NCBI RefSeq assembly: GCF_000472505.1
Contig: NZ_AWZR01000007.1
Coordinates: 124,001 to 188,000, forward strand
Length of the DNA: 64,000 bases
Direction of reading: 5' to 3'
Origin: Luteimonas sp. J29
Lineage (GTDB): Bacteria; Pseudomonadota; Gammaproteobacteria; Xanthomonadales; Xanthomonadaceae
Positions 7,792 through 16,697 of this stretch are shown piece after piece (position 1 is the first letter of the stretch; each line of letters begins with the position of its first letter). The notes under the pieces are model-generated. The model saw only the letters and a program-made list of their open reading frames with translations, made no database searches and was not told where the DNA came from. The translations under genes were made by a program, and so were the position numbers.

Positions 7792-8678
7792 GCCGGCGCG
7801 TCCGCCCCCGCGTGGGCGCGGGCGCTCGCGATCTCGCGCTCGGCCTGGGTGAACCCGTAACCGGGGATGACCTGCCCCTGCGTCGACGACACCGCGTCCC
7901 AGGCCGCGATCAGCCGCTCGCCCGCATCGTCGCCTCCGCCGATGTAGCGGCCCTGCGTGAGCGCGACGTGGGCACGCGCGAAGTGACCGGCGCCGGCGCA
8001 GACGATGGCGCGGGTGGGCGCGTCCTCGACCACCAGCGGCAGCAGCGCGGGGCTGACCAGCCGCGGGTCGAGCGCGTCGAGCTGCTCCTGCGGCAGGATG
8101 CCCTCCATCATCCGCGTGTACGCGGTCGGCGCCAGGCTGTTGACCGTGATCCCGTACTTCGCGCCCTCGATCGCCAGCGTCTGCATCAGGCCGACCAGCG
8201 CCATCTTGGCCGCGCCGTAGTTGGCCTGGCCGAAGTTGCCCCACAGGCCCGACGAGGACGTGGTCATCACGATCCGCCCGTACCGCTGCGCGCGCATCGT
8301 GTCCCAGACCGCCTTGCAGCAGATCGCAGCGCCCACCAGGTGCACGTCGAGCACCTGCCGGAACTCCTCCAGCGACATCTTGCCGAAGCTCCTGTCGCGC
8401 AGGATGCCGGCGTTGTTGACCAGGATGTCGATCCGCCCCCACTCGGCGAGCGCGGCGTCGACGACGGCCTCCACCGCGGCGGCGTCGGCCACCGAGCCGG
8501 CGACCGCGATCGCCGTCCCGCCCGCGGTGCGGATCTCCGCGGCGACGGCCTCCGCCGCCTCCTGCCCCAGGTCGTTGACCAGCACCTTCGCGCCCTTGCG
8601 GGCGAGGTAGAGCGCGTGCTCGCGGCCCAGGCCGCCGCCGGCGCCGGTGACGATCGCAGTGCGTCCCTCGAGTGGCAT
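7788..8678 (-). CDS. SDR family oxidoreductase, HSD17B4/(3R)-hydroxyacyl-CoA dehydrogenase-like
   Basis: A 296-residue short-chain dehydrogenase. It has TGAGGGLGRE (from T11), LVNDLGQ (acidic residue after beta-2, an NAD preference), ILVNNAGILRDRSF, and catalytic TSSSGLWGNFGQANYGAAK. The sequence NDLG...RDRSF...NFGQANYGAAK resembles the dehydrogenase domain of peroxisomal multifunctional enzyme 2. That enzyme oxidises 3-hydroxyacyl-CoAs of long-chain, branched or steroid-side-chain acids. The stop overlaps the start of the next SDR by four bases, and the TetR gene lies 54 bases upstream, so TetR-SDR-SDR look like one transcript. The resemblance is judged by eye. Confidence 0.87.
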   Translation of the reverse strand: MPLEGRTAIVTGAGGGLGREHALYLARKGAKVLVNDLGQEAAEAVAAEIRTAGGTAIAVAGSVADAAAVEAVVDAALAEWGRIDILVNNAGILRDRSFGKMSLEEFRQVLDVHLVGAAICCKAVWDTMRAQRYGRIVMTTSSSGLWGNFGQANYGAAKMALVGLMQTLAIEGAKYGITVNSLAPTAYTRMMEGILPQEQLDALDPRLVSPALLPLVVEDAPTRAIVCAGAGHFARAHVALTQGRYIGGGDDAGERLIAAWDAVSSTQGQVIPGYGFTQAEREIASARAHAGADAPA

Positions 8679-8732
8679 CGTGTGCGTACTCCCGTCAATG
8701 GATGGCGCGGGACGGGAGCGCGCCGGCGGCGA

Positions 8733-9500
8733 TCAGCCGGATGCCTTGCGCGTCCCCTTCCGCGGTTTGCAGATGGCCTTGAAGCCGGCGGCCATGAAGG
8801 TGGCCATGCGCGCCTTCACCGCCTCGTAGTCGTCCGACCGGCACAGCCCGCCCGACAGCCGGTCGATGCGGCCCGTGCGCGCCAGGGTGAGCATCAGCGC
8901 GCCGGTGACGAAGTGGTAGCCCCAGAAGACGTCCTCGTCCGCGGCCTCGGGCATGGCCTTCTTGAGCAGCGCGACCAGGCGCAGCACCACCGGATCGAAG
9001 TGCTGGTCCATCAGTTCGCCGCCGTGGCGGGTGTTGGACATCAGCGCGCCGAGCGCGCCGTAGTTCTTCCAGGCCTCGCCGCCCTGGCTGTACAGGTCCA
9101 GGTCGGTGTCCAGGAACGCGCGCAGCGCGCCCTCCACGGTCGGCTTGCCGTTGCAGGCCTGCTCGTACTCGTCGAGCGCCCGCATGCGCGCACTGCTGGT
9201 CACGCCGGCGCGCCGCGCGATCACCGCGTCGAACAGGGTCTGCTTGTCGTTGAAGTAATAGTTGACCAGGGTGTGGTGCACGCCCACCCGCTTGGCCACG
9301 TCCTTGAGCGTGACCCCGTACAGGCCATCGCGCGAGAACAGGTGCTCGGCCGCGTCCAGGATCTGCTCGGTCATCTCCGCGCGCTGCGCGGCCTTGGTCA
9401 TGCGCTTGCCGGTCGCCGCGGCCTTGCGGCGCTTCGCACCGGCGCCGGCCTGCCTGGTCCTGGAACCCGTGACCTTGTCTGCCACCCTGCAGCCTCCCAT
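8733..9500 (-). CDS. TetR family transcriptional regulator
   Basis: A 255-residue one-component regulator. The helix-turn-helix is near residues 63-90 (VTLKDVAKRVGVHHTLVNYY), followed by a long alpha-helical ligand-binding region. The N-terminal 40 residues are basic and poorly conserved. Met34 (at 9401) is a possible alternative start. It lies between the acyl-CoA ligase gene and the two SDR genes on the same strand, 30 bases from the ligase stop. It is the obvious candidate regulator of this cluster, probably sensing an acyl-CoA or the imported substrate. The ACATTC-N8-GAATGT palindrome at the receptor promoter is a candidate binding site. Confidence 0.88.
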   Translation of the reverse strand: MGGCRVADKVTGSRTRQAGAGAKRRKAAATGKRMTKAAQRAEMTEQILDAAEHLFSRDGLYGVTLKDVAKRVGVHHTLVNYYFNDKQTLFDAVIARRAGVTSSARMRALDEYEQACNGKPTVEGALRAFLDTDLDLYSQGGEAWKNYGALGALMSNTRHGGELMDQHFDPVVLRLVALLKKAMPEAADEDVFWGYHFVTGALMLTLARTGRIDRLSGGLCRSDDYEAVKARMATFMAAGFKAICKPRKGTRKASG

Positions 9501-9530
9501 GCCGCCCCGGATGCGCGCTGGCCGGAGACA

Positions 9531-11138
9531 TCACGCCTCCCGTCGCCACCGTGCGCTCCCGTATTCGGCCTTCAGCCGCATTTTGTCAACTTTGCCGGTC
9601 GCTGCCAAAGGCATGCGTTCCAGGCGGATCACCTCGTCGGGCACCCACCACGACGCGACCTCCTTGCGCAGCACCTCGAGCAGGTCCTCCTCGCGCGTGG
9701 TGCTGTCCGGACGCATCTCGACCAGCAGCACCGGCCGTTCGCCCCACCTGGGATGGGCGCGCCCAATCACCGCCGCCAGCGACACGCCGGGCACGCGCCC
9801 CACCACCTCCTCGATCTCGGCCGGGTTGATCCACTCGCCGCCGGACTTGATCAGGTCCTTGGCGCGGCCGGTGATGACCAGGTTGCCGGCCGCGTCGATC
9901 CGGGCCAGGTCGCCGGTGGGGAACCAGCCGTCGGCATCCACCGCGGGCGCGGCCTCGCCGAAGTAGCGGCGGATGGCGCTGTCGCCGCGCACGCGCAGGT
10001 GGCCCTCGTGCCCGCGCTGCTCGGGCAGCGGCCTGCCTTCGGCATCGGTGAGCAGCAGATCCACGCCGAGCGAGGGTCGGCCCGACAGGTGCGCGGCGCG
10101 CTCGGGATCGTCGGGCGCCGCCACGGTGCCGGTCGGGGACAGCTCGGTCATGCCCCAGCTGGTCTGCACCACCACGCCCAGGCGCTGTTCGATGCGCTCC
10201 ATGAGCGCGGGCGCCAGCGGCGCGCCGCCGACGATCACGCGCCGCAGCGAGGGCACGTCGCCGCCGTGCGCGTCGAGGAAGTCCACCAGGCCCAGCCAGA
10301 CCGTGGCCACGCCGATCGCCACGGTCACCGATTCGGCGCGGATCAGGGCCGCCAGGCTTTCGCCGTCGAGGAAGCGGCCGGGCAGCACCAGCCTGGCGCC
10401 GACCGCGGGCGCGGCGAACGGCACGCCCCACGCGTTGGCATGGAACATCGGCACCGCCAGCAGCACGCTGTCGCGGCGGGTCAGGGCCATGGTGTCGGCC
10501 TGCAGCGCGCGCAGCGTGTGCAGGTAGCTGCCGCGATGGGTGTAGGTCACGCCCTTCGGCGCCCCGGTGGTGCCGGATGTGAAGCACAGCCCGCAGGGCG
10601 TGCGCTCGTCGAAGCCGCCCCACGCCGCCTCGTCGCCGGACTGTTCCAGCAGCGCTTCGAGCGGTTCGCCCAGGTGCGCGTCGTCGCCCGCGTCGACGGC
10701 GTCGTCGATCCACAGCAGGCGCTTCACCGCGCCGGAACGCTCGGCCACGCGGCGCGCCATCGGCAGCAGGTCGGAGGACGCGACCAGTACCGTCGCCCCC
10801 GACTGTTCGAGCATCGACGCCAGGTGCGCCTCGCTCACCCGCGGATTGAGCGTGTGGCAGACCGCACCCATGCCGACGACCGCGTACCAGGTCTCCATGT
10901 GCGCCTGCGTGTTCCAGGCGAGCGTCGCGACGACGTCGCCCCTGCCGATGCCGCAACCGGCCAGCGCCGACGACAGCCGGCGGCAGCGCCGGTACAGCCC
11001 GGCGTAGCCGATGCGAGCCACCACCGCGCCCTTGCGGCCGGTGACGACTTCGCGATCGGGATGCCACTTCGCGCCATGCTCGAGGATGCGGTCGAGCGTC
11101 AGCGCGGTGTCCTGCATCTCGCCGTGGATCAACGGCAT
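9531..11138 (-). CDS. acyl-CoA synthetase (AMP-dependent, medium/long-chain type)
   Basis: A 535-residue ANL-superfamily ligase that converts a carboxylic acid, ATP and CoA to acyl-CoA. The P-loop-like motif FTSGTTGAPKG is near residue 185. WGMTELSPTG, PTGDLARIDAAG and the hinge/catalytic region VITGRAKDLIKSGGEWI follow, and the C-terminus ends in the conserved lysine of LAATGKVDK. The N-terminus (GEMQDTALTLDRILEHG) matches AlkK-like medium-chain fatty acyl-CoA ligases. The ATG at 11138 overlaps the last 10 bases of the carboxylesterase gene. It probably activates the acid released by that esterase. Confidence 0.92.
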   Translation of the reverse strand: MPLIHGEMQDTALTLDRILEHGAKWHPDREVVTGRKGAVVARIGYAGLYRRCRRLSSALAGCGIGRGDVVATLAWNTQAHMETWYAVVGMGAVCHTLNPRVSEAHLASMLEQSGATVLVASSDLLPMARRVAERSGAVKRLLWIDDAVDAGDDAHLGEPLEALLEQSGDEAAWGGFDERTPCGLCFTSGTTGAPKGVTYTHRGSYLHTLRALQADTMALTRRDSVLLAVPMFHANAWGVPFAAPAVGARLVLPGRFLDGESLAALIRAESVTVAIGVATVWLGLVDFLDAHGGDVPSLRRVIVGGAPLAPALMERIEQRLGVVVQTSWGMTELSPTGTVAAPDDPERAAHLSGRPSLGVDLLLTDAEGRPLPEQRGHEGHLRVRGDSAIRRYFGEAAPAVDADGWFPTGDLARIDAAGNLVITGRAKDLIKSGGEWINPAEIEEVVGRVPGVSLAAVIGRAHPRWGERPVLLVEMRPDSTTREEDLLEVLRKEVASWWVPDEVIRLERMPLAATGKVDKMRLKAEYGSARWRREA

Positions 11139-12763
11139 GCGTCCGCCTCCGGCGGAAGCGGCGGCGAGATGATGCCCACGTTCCAGTGCCAGGGCTGGTC
11201 GCCCTGCGCGCGACGGCGGCAGACCACCTGCTCGAGCAGCTCGAACATGCCCGGCATCAGGTGCGTGCCCGGCTGCGGGTTGCCGGCGATGCCGAGGTAG
11301 GCGCGCGCCTCGCCGTAGGCCGGCCACTCCGGCGCGCCCTCGGCGGCGGGGCGGCCGTCGCGCGCGAACGAAGCCCAGTAGCCGAGCATGGTCGTGCCCA
11401 GCGCGCGCTCTGCGGCGGTGTCGGGCACCGCCGGCCAGTACGGCGGGGTGCCGTCGCGGGTACCGAGCACGTAGGGGATCTCGCTGGCGTGGAAGGCGTG
11501 CAGGCCGGCCTCGTCCGCGGCGCGATAGCCGTGGTCCCAGAAATACAGGTAGGACGGCTGCCCGAGCGCGGTCTGGCTGCGCACCAGCCGTTCGGCGGTC
11601 CAGCCGTAGAGCGCGTCGCGGGTGGTCGCGAGCATCGCCGCGTCGAGGTCGTGCGACGGGTAGCGCTCGAGCATCGCGTCGGCCAGGTCGCGATAGGCGC
11701 CGCGGATCGCCGCCTCGTACGTCGCCGCGTCGGCGGGCGCCGGGGGCAGCAGGAAGCGCAGCGAGCGGATCTCGCCCTCGTTGAAGCCGGCCAGGATCGG
11801 CACCGGCGCCTGTTCGCCGCGGTCGAACACCTCGACCAGCTGCGCCGGCAGCACCTTGCCGTCGACGTTCCCCAGCGGCATGTAGCCGGCCATCGCGGCC
11901 TTGACCGTGAGTTCCTGCGGATCGGCCGCGCGCAGGCGCGGCAGGCCCCGGATCCCGAGCTTGCGGGCCAGTTCGACGCCCGCGGACTCGGCCGGCGGCG
12001 TGCCGTGGACGTCCTCGCGCAGCGCCGGCATCGAGATCATGTACGCGCTCTGCGCGATCGCCTTGTGGAACAGCCCGCGCGCCGGCGGCGCCGCCATCAG
12101 GTACATCACGCTCAGCGCGCCGGCCGACTCGCCGGCGATGGTGACATTGCCCGGGTCTCCCCCGAACGCGGCGATGTTGTCGCGCACCCAGCGCAGGGCC
12201 TGGATCTGGTCGAGCAGGCCGTAGTTGCCGGACACGCCATCGGGCGACTCCTCGCTCAGCTGCGGATGGGCGAGGTAGCCGAGCACGCCGAGGCGGTAGT
12301 TGATCGACACCACCACCAGCCCCTGGCGGGCGAGCGCGGCGCCGTCGTACAGCGGCTCGCTGGTGCTGCCTCCGCTGAGCGCGCCGCCGTGGATCCACAC
12401 GAACACCGGCGCCGACCGCGCGCCTTCCGGGGTCCACACGTTGAGGAACAGGCAGTCCTCGCTCATCTTCGGCGCCTCGGCCGGCGCGTAAAGGCTGCCG
12501 GGGCGGGACGGCGGCTGGTGGCAGGACGCGCCGAACCGACTGGCGTCGCGCACGCCTTCCCAGCGCGCCGCCGGCTCCGGCGCGCGCCAGCGCCGCTCCT
12601 TCACCGGCGGCCTGGCGTACGGAATGCCGCGGAACGCGTGCACTCCGTTCAGGGCCTCGCCGCGCACCGCGCCGGCGGGCGCCTCCACCACCGGCGCGGC
12701 GGCAAGCGCCGGCGCGGCGAACAGGGCCGCGACGCCCAGGGAAAGCAGCAGGGAACGGATCAT
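11129..12763 (-). CDS. secreted carboxylesterase, type B
   Basis: A 544-residue alpha/beta-hydrolase with an N-terminal signal peptide (MIRSLLLSLGVAALFAAPAL, then AAA). The type-B signature EDCLFLNVWTP and the nucleophile elbow GESAGALS (Ser near 209) are present. The catalytic His lies in the HASEIPYV region near 420. It hydrolyses carboxylic esters and is probably periplasmic. The ATG overlaps the stop of the MFS transporter gene upstream (ATGA). Its position between transporter and acyl-CoA ligase suggests that it cleaves an ester imported by the TonB receptor, feeding the acid to the ligase. The substrate is unknown. Confidence 0.92.
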   Translation of the reverse strand: MIRSLLLSLGVAALFAAPALAAAPVVEAPAGAVRGEALNGVHAFRGIPYARPPVKERRWRAPEPAARWEGVRDASRFGASCHQPPSRPGSLYAPAEAPKMSEDCLFLNVWTPEGARSAPVFVWIHGGALSGGSTSEPLYDGAALARQGLVVVSINYRLGVLGYLAHPQLSEESPDGVSGNYGLLDQIQALRWVRDNIAAFGGDPGNVTIAGESAGALSVMYLMAAPPARGLFHKAIAQSAYMISMPALREDVHGTPPAESAGVELARKLGIRGLPRLRAADPQELTVKAAMAGYMPLGNVDGKVLPAQLVEVFDRGEQAPVPILAGFNEGEIRSLRFLLPPAPADAATYEAAIRGAYRDLADAMLERYPSHDLDAAMLATTRDALYGWTAERLVRSQTALGQPSYLYFWDHGYRAADEAGLHAFHASEIPYVLGTRDGTPPYWPAVPDTAAERALGTTMLGYWASFARDGRPAAEGAPEWPAYGEARAYLGIAGNPQPGTHLMPGMFELLEQVVCRRRAQGDQPWHWNVGIISPPLPPEADACR

Positions 12764-14073
12764 GGCTCCACCTCGTGGTGCTGTTGTCGGATGGCCTTCG
12801 CGAGCCAGAGGAACAGGCCGATCGCCACCGCGTAGAACGGCAGCAGGGTGTAGAAGGCCAGCTGCAGGGAATTGTCCGGATGGCTGGCGCGGAACAGGTC
12901 GCTGGCGAAGCCCAGGTAGGTCGGGCCGAGGCCGAGGCCGACCAGGTTCATCACCAGCAGCAGCAGCGCGCCCGCGAGCACGCGCTGGTCCGGCGCCACT
13001 TCCTGCTGCACCAGGGTTACGGCCGGCGACAGGTAGAAGTAGTTCAGGCCGATCGGCAGCAGCAGGAAGGCCAGCGCCAGTTCCCAGCCCGGGGCCCAGA
13101 TGAAGGCGACGAAGAACGGCACCGCCAGCGCCAGCCCCGCGGCGGGGACGTAGGCGTAGGCCGTCTTGCCGCGCGGCACCAGCCGGTCCACCAGGCGCCC
13201 GGACACCACCATGCCCGCGCTGACGCCGAACAGCACGACCAGCGCGTACCACACCGCCACGTCCTCCAGCCCCATGCCCTTCTCGCGCATCAGGAACAGC
13301 ACGGTGAAGTTCATCGTGGCGTAGGTGATGAACTGGGTCGCGGCGCAGGCCAGCGACACCCGCAGCAGCACCGGGTCGCGGAAGAAGCTCGCGCAGCCGG
13401 CCCAGAAGCCCACCGGCGCGCCTTTCGGCTTCGCCGCCGCCGCGCCGTCGAGGCCGCCGCGCGGTGGTTCGCGCACCGCCAGCCAGACCGCCAGGCCGGT
13501 GACCACGCCGACGAGGCCGACCCAGATGAACGCCTGCCGCCACGAGTAGGCGGCCGCGACCGACGCCCCGAACGCCACGCCCAGCGCCTGGCCGATCGGT
13601 GGTCCCATGTTGAACAGGCTCAGCGCGGTGCCGCGCAGCCCCGGCGGGAAGTAGTCGGAGATGATGGCGTACGAGGGCGGCACGCCGCCGGCCTCGCCGA
13701 CGCCCACCGTCATCCGCGCCAGCACCAGCTGCGGATAGGTGGAGGCCATGCCGCAGGCGGAAGTGGCCGCGCTCCACAGCATGCAGGCGAACGCGAGCAC
13801 CCGCACCCGGCTGGTCCGGTCGGCCAGCCAGCCGACCGGGATCGCGAGGATGCAGTAGAACATCGCGAAGTACAGCCCGCCGATCAGGCCGAGCTGGCCG
13901 TCGCTGACCCCGAGGTCGTCCTGGATCGGCTTGGCGAGGATCGACAGCAGCTGCCGGTCGAGGAAGTTGAGGACGTAGACGAAGGTCAGGATGCCCAGCA
14001 CCACCCAGGCCCGCGCCCCCGGGCGCGCGACCGGCGCGCCCGGACTGGCCGCGGCGGCGGGGACGCCGGCCAT
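12760..14073 (-). CDS. MFS transporter, spinster-like
   Basis: A 437-residue inner-membrane carrier with about 12 hydrophobic segments. The first helix block FVYVLNFLDRQLLSILAKPI, the loop GWLADRTSR and VGVGEAGGVPPSYAIISDYF are characteristic of the spinster-like branch of MFS. Proteobacterial members of this branch often sit beside TonB receptors and esterases. Its start shares a base with the TonB receptor stop (TGATG), and its stop overlaps the esterase start (ATGA). It likely moves the receptor's substrate, or the hydrolysis product, across the inner membrane. Substrate specificity cannot be read from sequence. Confidence 0.9.
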   Translation of the reverse strand: MAGVPAAAASPGAPVARPGARAWVVLGILTFVYVLNFLDRQLLSILAKPIQDDLGVSDGQLGLIGGLYFAMFYCILAIPVGWLADRTSRVRVLAFACMLWSAATSACGMASTYPQLVLARMTVGVGEAGGVPPSYAIISDYFPPGLRGTALSLFNMGPPIGQALGVAFGASVAAAYSWRQAFIWVGLVGVVTGLAVWLAVREPPRGGLDGAAAAKPKGAPVGFWAGCASFFRDPVLLRVSLACAATQFITYATMNFTVLFLMREKGMGLEDVAVWYALVVLFGVSAGMVVSGRLVDRLVPRGKTAYAYVPAAGLALAVPFFVAFIWAPGWELALAFLLLPIGLNYFYLSPAVTLVQQEVAPDQRVLAGALLLLVMNLVGLGLGPTYLGFASDLFRASHPDNSLQLAFYTLLPFYAVAIGLFLWLAKAIRQQHHEVEP

Positions 14074-16379
14074 CAGAACCGGTATCCCACGCGCACGCCC
14101 ACGGTCCGCGGCCGCACGACGCCGTAACGGCTGTCGAGGAAGGCCTCGGGATGGACGTAGTTGATCGAGCGGTCGTCGAACAGGTTCTCGGCGTACACGC
14201 CGACCGTGAACCGCTCGAACGCCGCCGCCAGCGATGCGTTCACCAGGGTGTAGTCGTCGGTGTAGTCGAAGGTCGGGCTGACCACGCCCGGCTGGCCCGG
14301 CACGTACGGGAACGAGCCCGGGAAGTCGCCGACGTGGACCACCGCCAGGGAGGCGTTGCCTACCGAGTTGCGGAACCAGTCGAACTGGTAGTTGACCGTG
14401 AACGAGCCGCTGACCTCGGGGCCGGCCAGGCGCGCGCCGCGCACCGCGCCCGAGACCGCCGCCTCCTCGTCGGTGAGCGAGTCGACCTTGGCGCGGTTGG
14501 CCGAGCCGTTGAGGGTGAAGGTCCAGTTCTGGTTCGGCATCGCCATCAGCTCGAACTCGACGCCGCGGCTGTAGGCGCCGCCGATGTTGGTGGCGAACTG
14601 GATCGAATCCGACACCCGGTTGGCCTGTACCTGGATGTCGTTCCAGTCGATGTTGAACAGGGCGATGTTGGCCGCGAGGCGCCCGTTCCACCAGCGCCCC
14701 TTGAGTCCGACCTCGTAGCTCACCAGGTCGTCGGAATCGGCGCCGAACGGGATCACGAGATCGTCCGGGTCGATCGTGCTGACCGCGCCGGCGCGGGCGT
14801 TCACGACCGGCGCGCGGAAGCCGGTGGCCACCGCCGCGTAGGTGGTGATCGACGGCGTCGGCCGCCACGAGGCGCTGACCCGGTACGACGGGCCGGTTTC
14901 CTTCGCCACCAGGCCCTCGGCGGCGTCCACCGGCGCGACCGTGGCCGGCAGCCCGCAGATGCCGAGGAAGCTGCAGTAGTAGGCCAGGGTGAGGTAATCG
15001 CTGGTGTAGCCGCCCGCCAGGGTGGAGCCCTGCGCCTCGATGCTGCCGTAGCGCAGGCCGAGGGTCGCCCACACGTCGTCGGTGAAGTGCCAGGTCAGCT
15101 GCCCGAACAGCGCCTGCTCCTTCGTCACGTCGCGGGTGCGGTAGTCCATGAAGTACTCGTTGGGCAGCCCGGTGATGCCGCTGCGGGCAAGGTACTCCTC
15201 GTTGGAGCGGTAGCCGAAATTGACCACGCGGTCGCGCTCGAAGTAGAAGCCGCCGAGCACCCAGTCCAGCTTGCCGCCGGTGTCCGAGACCAGGCGCACC
15301 TCCTGGACGAAGGTGTCGCTTTCGAACGGCGCGTCGAGCGCGAAGGCGAAGGCCTGGCCGTAGGTGCCGGCCAGGTCGACGTTGAACAGGGCCTCGTAGT
15401 CCGACCAGGTCGAGGAGCTGGTCAGCTCGGCGCCGTCGAACTGGTAGCGCAGGGTGAGGTTGTAGTTGGTCATCTCGCCCGAGAACATGTCCGGGCGGTC
15501 GGACAGGCGCTTGTCCTCGCCGAGCTCGGGATTGACCAGCGAGGAGTCCTCCGGCGTGCTCTCCTCGCGCGAGACCCGCACCTGGGCCGAGAAGCGGTCG
15601 GTCGGCTCCCACAGCAGGGTGGCGCGGCCGCCCCGGCTCTCGAGCGAGTTGGCGTTCTCGATCCCGGTGCCGACGTTGTCGATGTAGCCCTCCTCGTCGC
15701 GCGAGAAGGCGACCACGCGCAGCGCCAGGGTGTCCTGCGCCAGCGGGATGTTGAGCATCGCGTTGTAGCGCTGGCGCAGCGAGTTCGAGCCGGTGATGCC
15801 GACGTCGGCCAGGAACGAGCCTTCCAGCACGTTGGGGTCCGGCGCGTGGGTCAGGATCCGCAGCGCGCCGGCCAGCGAGCCGGAGCCGAACAGCGTGCCC
15901 TGCGGGCCGCGCAGGAACTCCACCCGCTCCACGTCGTACAGGCTCGGGTCGAGGATGGTGGAGTTGCCGTTGGCCGAGATCGGCAGCTCGTCGATGTAGA
16001 TCGCCACCGTGCTCTGCAGGTTGGCGTTGTAGCCGTTGGTGGCGATGCCGCGCGCGGTGAAGTTGTTGAAGTTGGCGCTGGCGCGGTTGAGCACCACGCC
16101 CGGGGTCTCGTGGGCCAGGCCCTCGTAGCCGACCACGCCCTTGGCGTCGAGCTGGTCCTGCGAGAGCGCGGTCACGCTCAGCGGCACGTCCTGCAGCCGT
16201 TCGCTGCGGCGCGTGGCGGTGACGACGATGGCGTCCAGTTCCTGGGCCTCGGCCGAGGCGGCCGATCCGGTACGCTGGCGTTCGGTGTCGATCGCGTCGG
16301 CCGTGGCCTGGGCCATGGCCGACACGGGCATTGCAAGCAGCGCGGCCACGGACGCGGACGCGATCAGGCGGCTTCCCAT
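14073..16379 (-). CDS. TonB-dependent receptor
   Basis: A 768-residue outer-membrane receptor. It has a signal peptide (cleavage after SAMAQA), a plug domain beginning ELDAIVVTATRRSERLQDVP, and a plug signature around GPQGTLFGSGSLAGALRI. A beta-barrel follows, ending in the aromatic C-terminus VGVRVGYRF. The form without an obvious signalling extension suggests pure uptake, energised by TonB-ExbBD. It is the first gene of a minus-strand operon (receptor, MFS carrier, esterase, acyl-CoA ligase), and a strong promoter lies about 38 bases upstream of its ATG. Family members import siderophores, but the neighbours here favour an organic ester or other hydrophobic carbon source. Confidence 0.93.
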   Translation of the reverse strand: MGSRLIASASVAALLAMPVSAMAQATADAIDTERQRTGSAASAEAQELDAIVVTATRRSERLQDVPLSVTALSQDQLDAKGVVGYEGLAHETPGVVLNRASANFNNFTARGIATNGYNANLQSTVAIYIDELPISANGNSTILDPSLYDVERVEFLRGPQGTLFGSGSLAGALRILTHAPDPNVLEGSFLADVGITGSNSLRQRYNAMLNIPLAQDTLALRVVAFSRDEEGYIDNVGTGIENANSLESRGGRATLLWEPTDRFSAQVRVSREESTPEDSSLVNPELGEDKRLSDRPDMFSGEMTNYNLTLRYQFDGAELTSSSTWSDYEALFNVDLAGTYGQAFAFALDAPFESDTFVQEVRLVSDTGGKLDWVLGGFYFERDRVVNFGYRSNEEYLARSGITGLPNEYFMDYRTRDVTKEQALFGQLTWHFTDDVWATLGLRYGSIEAQGSTLAGGYTSDYLTLAYYCSFLGICGLPATVAPVDAAEGLVAKETGPSYRVSASWRPTPSITTYAAVATGFRAPVVNARAGAVSTIDPDDLVIPFGADSDDLVSYEVGLKGRWWNGRLAANIALFNIDWNDIQVQANRVSDSIQFATNIGGAYSRGVEFELMAMPNQNWTFTLNGSANRAKVDSLTDEEAAVSGAVRGARLAGPEVSGSFTVNYQFDWFRNSVGNASLAVVHVGDFPGSFPYVPGQPGVVSPTFDYTDDYTLVNASLAAAFERFTVGVYAENLFDDRSINYVHPEAFLDSRYGVVRPRTVGVRVGYRF

Positions 16380-16423
16380 CTCAGATCCCTCCCACAGGAT
16401 GCTGGTGAACCAGTCTGCTCGGG

Positions 16424-16452
16424 ATACTGCCGGCCGCTCACCCGCGTGTCAA
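16424..16452 (-). promoter_or_regulatory. sigma70-like promoter of the TonB receptor operon
   Basis: On the minus strand a perfect -35 TTGACA (16447-16452) is separated by 17 bases from CAGTAT (16424-16429). Transcription would start near 16417, giving a leader of about 38 bases before the receptor ATG. This is the best consensus promoter seen in the window. Confidence 0.65.
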
Positions 16453-16475
16453 CATTCACTCTCGCGAATGTGAAT
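16452..16475. promoter_or_regulatory. nested inverted repeats abutting the receptor -35 (candidate operator)
   Basis: ACATTC-N8-GAATGT (16452-16471) is a 20-base imperfect palindrome that touches the -35 hexamer. A second pair, ATTCAC-N10-GTGAAT (16454-16475), is nested in it. Size and symmetry fit a TetR-type or other dimeric regulator. The clustered TetR protein (8733-9500) is the natural candidate. No obvious second copy was found in front of the thiolase or the TetR gene. Confidence 0.5.
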
Positions 16476-16610
16476 TTCTTTTGCGGGGCGGCAAATTCCT
16501 TTGAAATCAGTGCTGCGGCGCAACAAGCCAGCGCGCCTGGATGCGCCCTGGCCGCCCCGCCCGCCCGCCTGCGGCCGGCCATCGCTCATCTTCGCGGCCG
16601 GCGGATCCGG

Positions 16611-16616
16611 TAGAAT
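16611..16616 (+). promoter_or_regulatory. ahcY -10 element
   Basis: TAGAAT in the context GGTAGAATCC. A start about 6-7 bases downstream (near 16623) would place the transcript 5' end right at the first stem of the SAH riboswitch. No good -35 is present 17 bases upstream. Confidence 0.5.
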
Positions 16617-16623
16617 CCGAGCC

Positions 16624-16697
16624 CCCGCCGAGGGGCGCTGCGACCGTCGCGACACGGCCAGGCTCGGCGCGGTCTCCCCGTACCAACGGCGCCCGTT
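16624..16697 (+). ncRNA. S-adenosylhomocysteine (SAH) riboswitch
   Basis: Matches the SAH riboswitch consensus. It begins GCCGAGGGGCGCTGCGACC and is followed by AGGCTCGGC, which closes the first stem (GCCGAG with CTCGGC). AACGGCGCCC then pairs back to GGGCGC to form the pseudoknot stem. The element lies 44 bases before the ahcY start. From established knowledge, SAH binding turns on expression of genes that recycle SAH, which fits the downstream gene exactly. The downstream CCGTTGAACGG next to the ribosome binding site may be the expression platform. Confidence 0.9.

Noticed and set aside
6970-8442. A single 490-residue SDR-SDR fusion
   Set aside because: The upstream SDR is in a different frame and has its own stop at 7788. 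The GTG/TGA overlap gives two normal-length SDRs.
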